Of a DNA stretch of 12,225 nt, positions 1 to 6,371 are shown piece by piece. The notes below the pieces were generated by a model, which made no database searches, was not told where the DNA came from, and worked only from the letters and a program-made list of their open reading frames with translations. Both the position numbers and the translations under genes were made by a program. The DNA comes from an uncultured beta proteobacterium (GTDB lineage: Bacteria; Pseudomonadota; Gammaproteobacteria; Burkholderiales; Rhodocyclaceae): positions 1 to 12,225 of the forward strand of contig CAIWVX010000440.1 of the NCBI GenBank assembly GCA_903916205.1, given 5' to 3'. The first letter of the stretch is position 1. Each line of letters starts with the position of its first letter.

Positions 1-697
1 GGCCGCGCAAGCGCGGAAAGTGGACGCGCTCAAGACCCATAAAAAAGGGCTGATGCAGCAGCTTTTCCCCCGCGAAGGCGAAACCCAACCCCGCCTCCGC
101 TTCCCCGAATTCCAAAATGCTGGGGATTGGGTTGAGAAACGCCTTTCCCGTGAGATCACTTTGGTCTCGGGAATGCATCTCTCACCCGACCAATACAGCA
201 CATCGGGCGAAGTACCCTACTTCACTGGACCTTCCGATTTCACCAACGATATTAAGAGCGTCACGAAGTGGACGAAACGCTCAGCGAATATTGCAACGCC
301 GAACGACACTCTAATTACTGTCAAAGGAAGCGGGGTTGGAGAAGTTTGGTATTCGACTCTTCCGGCTGTCGCAATAGGGCGGCAGCTCATGGCGGTTCGG
401 GTCAAACAAGGCTCAAGCCAATTCATTTTTCAGTTTCTCCTGACGAAGAAAACTCGATTCGAGGACTTAGGCGCTGGCAACTTGATCCCAGGATTGTCTC
501 GGACTGACATCCTTGAAATGGAGGCACATTTTCCTTCGCCCGCCGAGCAACAACGCATCGCCTCGTGCCTGAGCAGCCTCGACGACCTGATCACCGCCGA
601 AACCCGAAAGCTCGAAGCCCTCAAGACCCACAAGAAAGGGCTGATGCAGCAGTTATTCCCCTCCGTTGGAGGGGTGCCCGAAGGGCGGGGTGGTTAA
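1..697 (+). CDS. hsdS: Type I restriction-modification specificity subunit HsdS, 3' part (5' end off window)
   Basis: HsdS gives a type I restriction-modification complex its DNA target; each of its two target-recognition domains (TRDs) reads half of a split site, and the TRDs are joined by conserved helical spacers. The frame is open from base 2 (AAQARKVDAL...), so this is the rear of a longer gene and the GTG at 20 is an internal Val codon, not a start. About 231 residues are visible: central spacer helix ending KTHKKGLMQQLFP, then a full second TRD (opening RLRFPEF, closing with FPSPAEQQRIASCLSSLDDLI), then the distal spacer that repeats KTHKKGLMQQLFP. The last residues (SVGGVPEGRGG) do not look like HsdS; they are encoded by a palindromic repeat that also supplies the TAA. 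The next gene's ATG follows the stop directly. Family assignment is secure; the target sequence cannot be read from this. Confidence 0.95.
   Translation, partial: AAQARKVDALKTHKKGLMQQLFPREGETQPRLRFPEFQNAGDWVEKRLSREITLVSGMHLSPDQYSTSGEVPYFTGPSDFTNDIKSVTKWTKRSANIATPNDTLITVKGSGVGEVWYSTLPAVAIGRQLMAVRVKQGSSQFIFQFLLTKKTRFEDLGAGNLIPGLSRTDILEMEAHFPSPAEQQRIASCLSSLDDLITAETRKLEALKTHKKGLMQQLFPSVGGVPEGRGG
29..70 (+). repeat. Direct repeat A1 in hsdS (central spacer)
   Basis: These 42 bases encode LKTHKKGLMQQLFP and match 620-661 at 38 of 42 positions by my count. The two copies bracket the second TRD. Repeats of this kind in hsdS genes are known substrates for recombination that swaps or removes a TRD. 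Confidence 0.85.
620..661 (+). repeat. Direct repeat A2 in hsdS (distal spacer)
   Basis: This is the second copy of the hsdS spacer repeat, encoding the same LKTHKKGLMQQLFP string. Its last bases run straight into the REP-like palindrome starting at 655, so the two repeat types overlap by a few bases. Confidence 0.85.
655..695 (-). repeat. REP-like palindromic repeat, copy 1 (inverted)
   Basis: This copy reads as two neighbouring small hairpins: cccctcc/ggagggg (658-664 with 668-674, loop gtt) and gccc/gggc (676-679 with 683-686, loop gaa), followed by a G-rich run and tggtt. It is the near reverse complement of 721-763, so the pair could also fold into one long stem with a short loop at 696-720. 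It encodes the last residues of hsdS and its stop codon, and gives the next gene a G-rich stretch where a ribosome site would lie. Confidence 0.8.
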
Positions 698-1222
698 ATG
701 ACACAACGAGACCCAAAGGCAACCACCCCCCGCCTGCGGCGTACCCCTCCAGAGGAGGGGAATAGATCGCCGGTCATGCAACTGGTCGAGCGTGAATGCC
801 TGCGGCGTACCCCTCCAGAGGAGGGGAATAGATCGCGCCACACCAAAAATTACCGATCGCTGCCTTTCAATCCTGCGTTGAAAGAGCGAGCCAAGACATT
901 GCGCCGTGCGGGTAACTTGTCTGAAGTGTTGCTATGGAATCAGTTGAAGAAAGGGCAATTCAAAGGTTTGGACTTTGATCGTCAAAAAATCATCGGCAAT
1001 TACATCGTTGATTTTTATTGTGCGGAGAAGCAAGCGGTGATCGAGGTTGACGGAAGCAGCCATGATGACAAGGCCGAATATGATGCGCAGCGTGACGCAT
1101 TCTTGATAGGCTTGCGCTTGTGCGTTATTCATATTTTGGACATGGATGTGAAACAAAACCTTGCGGGCGTGATCGACTTCTTATCTCTCCATCCAGCATT
1201 TGTTGATGAGGCACCATCATGA
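698..1222 (+). CDS. DUF559 / Vsr-like endonuclease-domain protein
   Basis: This is a 174-residue protein with a DUF559-type domain from about residue 57 to 165, a family placed with the PD-(D/E)XK nuclease fold and related to Vsr. Visible family landmarks, in order, are LSEVLLW (75-80), F-x-R-Q (93-96), YIVDFYC (102-108), AVIEVDGSSH (113-122, with the likely acidic catalytic residues E116 and D118 and H122) and YDAQRDAFL (128-136). Its cellular role is not established; a nicking or nuclease role is inference. Residues 1-46 are unlike the domain: they contain LRRTPPEEGNRS twice (13-24, 35-46), translated from the DNA repeats. The ATG at 698 touches the hsdS stop; the ATG at 776 is an alternative start, and the real protein may start later. 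The end overlaps the rhuM start in an ATGA. Its place between hsdS and hsdM suggests co-expression with the restriction genes. Confidence 0.85.
   Translation: MTQRDPKATTPRLRRTPPEEGNRSPVMQLVERECLRRTPPEEGNRSRHTKNYRSLPFNPALKERAKTLRRAGNLSEVLLWNQLKKGQFKGLDFDRQKIIGNYIVDFYCAEKQAVIEVDGSSHDDKAEYDAQRDAFLIGLRLCVIHILDMDVKQNLAGVIDFLSLHPAFVDEAPS
721..770 (+). repeat. REP-like palindromic repeat, copy 2
   Basis: Bases 721-763 mirror copy 1, and bases 732-770 (39 bases) recur exactly at 798-836. The copy carries the two mini-hairpins gcc/ggc and cccctcc/ggagggg. It is translated as part of the N-terminus of the DUF559 protein. Confidence 0.85.
798..836 (+). repeat. REP-like palindromic repeat, copy 3
   Basis: This is an exact 39-base copy of 732-770, offset by 66 bases. 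Because 66 is a multiple of three, both copies are read in the same frame and give the peptide repeat LRRTPPEEGNRS. It lacks the ccaccccc flank of copy 2. Confidence 0.88.
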
Positions 1223-2158
1223 AGGACGTCAATCCTTCGCAGTTTGTGATCTACCAGAGCGAAGATGGGCAGATCAAGCTGGATGTGCGTTTTGTGGATG
1301 AAACCGTTTGGCTTAGCCAAGCGCTAATGGCGGAGTTGTTTGGTACCACCAAGCAGAACATCGGGCAGCACCTGAAAAATATCTTTTCAGAACATGAGCT
1401 TGACGAAGAATCAGTTGTAAAGAATTTCTTTAAAACTGCCGCCGATGGCAAGCAGTACCGCACCCGGCACTACAGTCTGGATGCCATTATTTCCGTTGGC
1501 TACCGGGTGCAAAGTCATACGGCTACCCGCTTTCGCCAGTGGGCGACCCAGCAGTTGCGCGAGTACATCGTCAAAGGCTTTTTGCTGAATGACGAGCGAC
1601 TTAAAAATCCGGATCAACCGTTTGACTATTTCGAAGAGCTCACGCGGCGCATTCAGGACATTCGCACCAGTGAGCGGCGCTTTTATCAAAAAATCACCGA
1701 CATCTACGCCACCAGCGTTGACTATGACCCTACGCAGGCAGAAAGCATTTCGTTTTTCCAGACTGTACAAAACAAGATGCACTGGGCCATTACGGGGCAA
1801 ACGGTGGCAGAGATCATTCACACCCGTGCCGATAAAAACCAGCCCAATATGGGGCTGACCAATTGGCGCGGCGGCAAGGTGCGCAAGGCCGATGTGAGCA
1901 TTGCCAAGAATTACCTCAATGACGATGAACGACTGGATTGCCAAGCTGCATGGCTTTTTGACGATCAACGACCGCGACATTCTCAACCACGCCGGAAAAA
2001 TCTCTCACGAGGTGGCCAAGGCTTTCGCCGAATTGGAGTATGAGAACTTCAACAAGGATCAAATTGCCAAGGCCGATCAATTGGAGAGCAACTTTGAGCA
2101 GGCGATGAAGCGGCTGCCAAAGCCCAAACCAGCGAAGCAAAAGAAAAAACATGACTGA
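1219..2158 (+). pseudogene. rhuM: RhuM-family protein, frameshifted
   Basis: RhuM-family proteins (COG3943) are putative DNA-binding proteins often found inside type I restriction operons; their biochemical role is not settled. Frame 1 from ATG 1219 gives a normal family N-terminus: FVDETVWLSQALMAELFGTT, then KQNIGQHLKNIF, YRTRHYSLDAIISVGYRV, FRQWATQQLREYIVKGFLLNDERL and GGKVRKADVSIAKNYLND. After about codon 237 (near 1921-1929) this frame turns into unrelated residues and stops at 2043. The family-like tail MNDWIAKLHGFLTIND and HAGKISHEVAKAFAELEYE continues in the next frame from 1925 to 2158. From memory of the family, roughly 25-30 residues that normally lie between these parts are missing, so a deletion rather than a single-base error is likely. 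The start overlaps the DUF559 stop (ATGA) and the tail overlaps hsdM by 8 bases. Two separate peptides could still be made. Confidence 0.82.
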
Positions 2159-3764
2159 ACAAAACCAAAAACAACTGGGCAACACCCTCTGGAGCATCGC
2201 CGACCAACTGCGCGGGGCGATGGATGCGGATGATTTCCGCGACTACATGCTGTCCTTTCTCTTTCTGCGCTATCTCTCCGACAACTACGAGACAGCGGCA
2301 AAGAAAGAACTGGGGCGGGATTACCCGGATGTGGACGGCGACGCCCGCAAGGTACCGCTGGCGCTGTGGTATGCCAACAATGTGGACGACATTCCGGCAT
2401 TCGAGAAACAAATGCGGCGCAAGGTACATTACGTCATCCAGCCCGCGCACCTGTGGAACAGCATCGCCAACTTGGCCCGCACCCAGAACACGGAGCTGCT
2501 GAACACGCTGCAAGCGGGCTTTAAATACATCGAGACGGAATCCTTTGAAAGCACCTTCCAAGGGCTGTTCTCCGAAATTGATTTGGGTTCCCCGAAGCTG
2601 GGTAAGAAATATGAAGACCGCAACGCCAAGCTCTGCACCATCATCCAGAAAATCGCCGAAGGGCTGGCGGATTTCTCCACAGACATCGACGCCTTGGGCG
2701 ATGCCTATGAATACCTGATCGGCCAGTTTGCCGCCGGGTCAGGCAAGAAGGCGGGCGAGTTCTACACCCCGCAGCAAATTTCCGACATTCTCTCCGCCAT
2801 CGTTACGCTGGATAGCCAGGAACCGAAAACCGGGATCAAGAAGCGGCTGGAGAGTGTTTTGGATTTCGCTTGTGGCTCGGGTTCGCTGTTGCTCAACGTG
2901 CGCAAAAAGGTGAGCAAGGCCAGTGGCACCATCGGCAAAATCTTCGGACAAGAGAAGAACATCACCACCTACAACCTCGCCCGCATGAACATGCTGCTAC
3001 ACGGGTTGAAAGACACAGAGTTCGACATTTTCCACGGCGACACCCTGCTCAATGAGTGGGACATGATGCGCGAGCAGAACCCGGCCAAGAAGCTAAGCTT
3101 CGACGCCATCGTCGCCAATCCACCCTTCAGCTACCGTTGGGAGCCGACCGACGCGCTGGCCGACGACGTACGCTTCAAAAGCCACGGCCTCGCGCCTAAA
3201 TCCGCCGCCGACTTCGCCTTTCTGCTGCACGGCTTCCACTTCCTCAAGGACGAAGGCGTGATGGCGATTATCCTGCCGCATGGCGTACTTTTTCGTGGCG
3301 GCGCCGAGGAACGTATTCGCACCAAGCTGCTTAAAGACGGCCACATCGACACCGTTATCGGCCTCCCCGCCAACCTCTTTTACTCCACCGGCATTCCCGT
3401 CTGCATTCTGGTGCTAAAAAAATGCAAGAAGCCCGACGATGTGCTCTTCATCAACGCCGCCGAGCACTTCGTGAAAGGCAAACGCCAGAATCAACTGAGC
3501 GAGGAGCATATCGCCAAGATCGTCGGCACCTATCAATTCCGCAAGGAAGAACCCCGCTACGCTCGACGAGTGGACATGGCAGAGATCGAAAAGAACGACT
3601 TCAACCTGAATATCTCACGCTACATCAGCACGGCGGTGGACGAGATTGAAATCGATTTGCAGGCGGTCAATACCGAGTTGGTGACCCTAGCGCAAAGCAT
3701 TAAAACAGCACAAGACAAACACAATACCTTCCTCAAAGAACTGGGCCTACCCGCTTTGCCGTGA
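2151..3764 (+). CDS. hsdM: Type I restriction-modification DNA methyltransferase subunit HsdM
   Basis: HsdM transfers a methyl group from S-adenosylmethionine to adenine N6 within the site chosen by HsdS; M2S is the modification enzyme and adding HsdR gives the restriction enzyme. The 537-residue length fits the family. The N-terminal helical domain begins MTEQNQKQLGNTLWSIADQL with DDFRDYMLSFLFLRYLSD. The methylase core shows GEFYTPQQ (202-209), the SAM-binding motif LDFACGSGSLL (237-247), an acidic motif near HGDTLL, and the catalytic NPPF (323-326). The start overlaps the end of the rhuM tail. No frameshift is seen, so methylation could survive even if restriction does not. hsdM lies 3' of hsdS with two accessory genes between, unlike the common R-M-S order. 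No clear terminator follows the stop. Confidence 0.97.
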   Translation: MTEQNQKQLGNTLWSIADQLRGAMDADDFRDYMLSFLFLRYLSDNYETAAKKELGRDYPDVDGDARKVPLALWYANNVDDIPAFEKQMRRKVHYVIQPAHLWNSIANLARTQNTELLNTLQAGFKYIETESFESTFQGLFSEIDLGSPKLGKKYEDRNAKLCTIIQKIAEGLADFSTDIDALGDAYEYLIGQFAAGSGKKAGEFYTPQQISDILSAIVTLDSQEPKTGIKKRLESVLDFACGSGSLLLNVRKKVSKASGTIGKIFGQEKNITTYNLARMNMLLHGLKDTEFDIFHGDTLLNEWDMMREQNPAKKLSFDAIVANPPFSYRWEPTDALADDVRFKSHGLAPKSAADFAFLLHGFHFLKDEGVMAIILPHGVLFRGGAEERIRTKLLKDGHIDTVIGLPANLFYSTGIPVCILVLKKCKKPDDVLFINAAEHFVKGKRQNQLSEEHIAKIVGTYQFRKEEPRYARRVDMAEIEKNDFNLNISRYISTAVDEIEIDLQAVNTELVTLAQSIKTAQDKHNTFLKELGLPALP

Positions 3765-3821
3765 ATTTCAAAAAGCCCATCGCTAAATCGAAGCACAGGT
3801 ACGCGGCTCTTCAATTTTGCC

Positions 3822-3847
3822 TCGTCAAGTCAAATCGTCAAGTCAAA
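3822..3847 (+). repeat. 13-bp tandem repeat, two copies
   Basis: The unit tcgtcaagtcaaa occurs at 3822-3834 and again directly at 3835-3847. It lies just upstream of the tRNA promoter, between the end of the restriction operon and core chromosome. It could be a regulator site or a small duplication; nothing decides between these. Confidence 0.75.
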
Positions 3848-3850
3848 AAC

Positions 3851-3879
3851 TTGTCGCCTAGGTACGAATCAAGGATAAT
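3851..3879 (+). promoter_or_regulatory. Sigma-70-type promoter for tRNA-Leu
   Basis: A -35-like TTGTCG (3851-3856) and a -10-like GATAAT (3874-3879) are 17 bases apart. Transcription would begin near 3886, about 28 bases before the mature tRNA. The stretch just after the -10 is C-rich, and the leader can form a hairpin (ggttcgt 3892-3898 with acgaacc 3904-3910) right before the tRNA 5' end. Confidence 0.65.
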
Positions 3880-3913
3880 CTCACCCCTTCCGGTTCGTTT
3901 TGTACGAACCTCT

Positions 3914-3998
3914 GCCCCGATGGCGGAATCGGTAGACGCACGGGACTCAAAATCCCGCGCCGCAAGGCGTGCCAGTTCGACTCTGGCTCGGGGCACCA
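3914..3998 (+). tRNA. tRNA-Leu (anticodon CAA)
   Basis: This 85-base tRNA has an acceptor stem GCCCCGA (3914-3920) pairing with TCGGGGC (3988-3994), a discriminator A and an encoded CCA (3996-3998). The anticodon arm is cggga-ctcaaaa-tcccg, which places CAA at positions 34-36. A long variable arm typical of class II tRNAs follows, and the T arm is gccag-ttcgact-ctggc. It decodes UUG. The 3' end points away from the restriction operon, so that operon is not in the usual position for an element integrated into a tRNA 3' end. Confidence 0.96.
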
Positions 3999-4017
3999 AT
4001 TCACGGTTTAAAGCAGT

Positions 4018-4211
4018 TTAGAAAGCCCGTAAAGGGGCGGTGGCGTACATCGTGTTGGCGGCGTTCGTTAAGCGCTGGTAAATGGGCTTCAGCCAAAATC
4101 CTTTGAAGCAGACCACTTGCAGGTTGATCTGGACGGATTTTCGTTCAGGTGCAACCGTCGCAAGTCCGCTCATCCTTGGCGAACGACGCTACCGAGCAAG
4201 GCCAAGCGCAT
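4018..4211 (-). pseudogene. Possible remnant of a gene translationally coupled to bamC
   Basis: The bamC stop overlaps an ATG as TAATG (4213-4209), a classic coupling arrangement. The reading frame from that ATG gives MRLALLGSVVRQG and stops at 4170. Its first eight residues resemble the start of MBL-fold hydrolases (pattern MRxAxLGSGS), which I recall following bamC in some betaproteobacteria. An ATG overlapping that stop (4173) opens a further 51 codons ending at 4018 with no match I recognise. The simplest reading is a large internal deletion that left the gene's start. The family is inferred from about eight residues only, so this is tentative. Confidence 0.35.
4115..4165. other. Long imperfect hairpin between tRNA-Leu and bamC
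   Basis: Three stem blocks stack: acttgc (4115-4120) with gcaagt (4160-4165), ggttg (4122-4126) with caacc (4152-4156), and atctggacg (4127-4135) with cgttcaggt (4142-4150, two G-T pairs), closed by a gatttt loop. That is about 20 pairs with small bulges. No T-run follows on either strand, so it is not a standard intrinsic terminator, but it could protect or end the bamC mRNA. Confidence 0.5.
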
Positions 4212-5347
4212 TACCTCAACTGATCGTACAGCAGCCCAAGAATCTTTTTCGATGTTTCGGATTGATCGACGCCTCCCTCTGAAGACAAGACCTGAACCGT
4301 AGACAGCATCCCGTCATCTTTAACAAAAATCCGGAATTTCGTCTGCGGAGCCGGGCCTTTGCCTTTCCAGAAGCTTAATTTTGCGAGGAAACCATCGTCT
4401 TTTTTAGTATCAGATTCCGGATCAACATAGCGAACAAAATACAGTCCGTTGGAACGATCTCTGTCTTCAACAGTGAAACCGACACGATCAAGCGCTAGAC
4501 CAACACGCCGCCAAGCGCGATCAAATGACTCCTGAACTTCAAGCGTACCCGCGCCATCATTGCCGCGTGAAAGTTTGGCTCGATCCTGTGGTGGAGCTTT
4601 GGCCGCAGCCATTGCTGTTTCGGCGTGTTTCTGATCTGTACCGAAACGAACCATTAAACGACGCAGCATTTCTGCTTCCAGTTCGGCATCCGAGTCACGC
4701 GGTTGCCAGCGCGTTTGATCCTTGCCTTCGGAAATATAGATTTCATACATTCCACGATGGCTGATATAAATCTCTGTTGTTCCCGGTACCGCACCGGGTT
4801 CAAGACGGGTACGGAATTTGTCACGCTCTGCCGTTGAATAGAGCGAATCCAATACCTTACCAAGAAAATTACGCAGCACATCCTGACCAATTTTGGCCCG
4901 GTTTTCAGCCCAGTCGGTTTCCATCACTCCGGCTTCAGGCATCTCCAGTTTGATCAGGAAACCTGTCTCCTGCCAAAAATCCTTGATCTGGCCCCAAAGA
5001 TTATCCGGCGTCTCGGCGACAACCAGCCAACGCTGATTGCCTGAGCGCTCAATCCGCGCTTTGTCAATTTTAGGTAATACATCCGTTGGCTGTTGTGCCG
5101 CACCCTGCACCGAGCGCTCCCCTGAATACGCCGAGAAAGTTGCGCTCCCCTTACCGCTCGTATCAGGTACAGAAAAGCGGTCATCACGACTCGGTGACGT
5201 AAGATCCGGCGGGATTTCAAGCGTTGGGGTTTTTACCTTTGCCGCCGATTTGTAGTCGATTTTTTTGGACTCAAGCCCAATACTGCTACAGGCCGTAATG
5301 GCCACCGCCAATGCACAAAGTGTCAATCGAGAAGTAACAAATTTCAT
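4211..5347 (-). CDS. bamC: Outer-membrane protein assembly factor BamC (lipoprotein)
   Basis: BamC is a lipoprotein of the BAM complex, which folds beta-barrel proteins into the outer membrane together with BamA, B, D and E. The 378-residue protein starts with a basic end and a hydrophobic signal ending ITAC, so Cys20 is the likely lipidated residue. Next comes the family's extended BamD-binding stretch (PTLEIPPDLTSP followed by DDRFSVPD, about residues 40-62). Two similar compact domains follow, roughly 100-215 and 260-375. It is a little longer than the E. coli protein (about 344). An AGGA lies 7 bases before the ATG. It follows dapA by only 27 bases, the same dapA-bamC pairing as in E. coli, so co-transcription is likely. 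Confidence 0.94.
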   Translation of the reverse strand: MKFVTSRLTLCALAVAITACSSIGLESKKIDYKSAAKVKTPTLEIPPDLTSPSRDDRFSVPDTSGKGSATFSAYSGERSVQGAAQQPTDVLPKIDKARIERSGNQRWLVVAETPDNLWGQIKDFWQETGFLIKLEMPEAGVMETDWAENRAKIGQDVLRNFLGKVLDSLYSTAERDKFRTRLEPGAVPGTTEIYISHRGMYEIYISEGKDQTRWQPRDSDAELEAEMLRRLMVRFGTDQKHAETAMAAAKAPPQDRAKLSRGNDGAGTLEVQESFDRAWRRVGLALDRVGFTVEDRDRSNGLYFVRYVDPESDTKKDDGFLAKLSFWKGKGPAPQTKFRIFVKDDGMLSTVQVLSSEGGVDQSETSKKILGLLYDQLR

Positions 5348-5374
5348 CTTAGATTCCTGAAAACCTAGGGGTTA

Positions 5375-6256
5375 TTAAATCAAACCGGCTTGGCGCATGG
5401 CAACACGTACCCGCTCATGATACTCAGCCGACAACATCGTTAAGGGAAGGCGAATCCCGGCCTCGATCAATCCTAATTGCTGACACGCCCATTTCACCGG
5501 AATCGGGTTAGCTTCGCAGAATAACTGGCGATTTAAACCCAGCAAGCGAAAATTTAATTGACGGGCTTTGACTAGATCACCTTGCACTGCCGCCGTACAC
5601 ATTTCGTGCATCAAACGTGGGGCGGCATTGGCTACAACTGAAATATTACCCATGGCACCCAGTAACAGAAGAGCACAGGCGCTGGAGTCATCACCGCTAT
5701 AGACGGAGAACCCTTCCGGGGCACGAGCAATCAATTCGGAACCGCGATCAATATTTCCCGTCGCATCCTTAATGCCGATCACATTGGGAATCTCGGCTAA
5801 GCGCAAAGCGGTATCGTTGCTTATATCCGCAACGGTACGCCCCGGCACATTGTAGAGAATAACGGGAATATCGACTGACTCGGCAATTTTTCGAAAATGC
5901 TGATACATCCCTTCCTGAGTTGGCCGGTTGTAATAGGGCACCACCGATAACGCGGCATCCGCGCCGGCTGACTTGGCAAATTGGGTCAACTCAACGGCTT
6001 CAGCGGTTGAGTTGGCACCGGTTCCGGCAATCACTGGAATGCGTCCTGCCGCCTGTGCTACAACGATCCGAATCAGCTCTTGATGCTCTTCGACATTGAC
6101 CGTTGGCGATTCGCCAGTGGTTCCAACAACGACGATCGCGTCCGTTCCTTCTTTTACATGAAAATCAACTAATCGACGCATACCCGGAAGATCAAGACTG
6201 CCGTCCTCGTGCATTGGCGTAACAATCGCAACAATAGAACCCGAAATTTTAGTCAT
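5375..6256 (-). CDS. dapA: 4-hydroxy-tetrahydrodipicolinate synthase
   Basis: DapA condenses pyruvate with aspartate semialdehyde, the first committed step to diaminopimelate and lysine in the cytoplasm. The chosen ATG gives 293 residues beginning [15 protein letters not shown], which fits the family; an in-frame TTG at 6301 would add 15 residues that look non-homologous. Key residues are present: GTTGESPT (45-52) at the active site, Tyr135 and Arg140 in YNVPGRT, and the Schiff-base Lys163 in [17 protein letters not shown] and the late NPIPVKWA segment also match. It lies 115 bases after the deacetylase-family gene on the same strand and just before bamC. The ribosome site before this ATG is weak (no GGAG seen). 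Confidence 0.97.
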   Translation of the reverse strand: MTKISGSIVAIVTPMHEDGSLDLPGMRRLVDFHVKEGTDAIVVVGTTGESPTVNVEEHQELIRIVVAQAAGRIPVIAGTGANSTAEAVELTQFAKSAGADAALSVVPYYNRPTQEGMYQHFRKIAESVDIPVILYNVPGRTVADISNDTALRLAEIPNVIGIKDATGNIDRGSELIARAPEGFSVYSGDDSSACALLLLGAMGNISVVANAAPRLMHEMCTAAVQGDLVKARQLNFRLLGLNRQLFCEANPIPVKWACQQLGLIEAGIRLPLTMLSAEYHERVRVAMRQAGLI

Positions 6257-6371
6257 GGAGAAAACACCCGTAATTGATCCATAGATTTTAACCGAAGGCA
6301 AGTCATCCGCCTATGAAAAACGCACCCAAGGCAATCGGGCTGACATGCACTTCAACCCAACGCATAAAAAC

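Noticed and set aside
732..836. Two 39-base repeats with a 27-base spacer, resembling a short CRISPR array
   Set aside because: There are only two direct copies plus one inverted copy, the unit is a double palindrome, the spacing keeps the reading frame, and no cas genes are near.
698..1222. Possible loss of function in the DUF559 protein because its C-terminal part (VIHILDMDV) differs from the common VLRFWNxxV
   Set aside because: I recall a DUF559 subgroup with this VIHI-type ending and the likely catalytic residues are in place, so divergence alone does not show damage.
1411..1986. 191-codon minus-strand open frame opposite rhuM
   Set aside because: It is the antisense shadow of a recognisable RhuM coding sequence and shows no known motif.
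2049..2561. 170-codon minus-strand open frame opposite hsdM
   Set aside because: It lies antisense to the well-matched start of HsdM and has a composition typical of antisense shadows.
3761..4021. 86-codon open frame spanning the tRNA
   Set aside because: It reads straight through the tRNA-Leu gene and has no family resemblance.
4025..4038. Small hairpin gccc-gtaaag-gggc after tRNA-Leu as a terminator
   Set aside because: The stem has only four pairs and is followed by ggtggcg rather than a T-run.
6302..6371. Hairpin on the minus strand (gggttga with tcagccc) after the HDAC-family gene as a terminator
   Set aside because: The nearest T-run is about 16 bases past the stem, too far for an intrinsic terminator.
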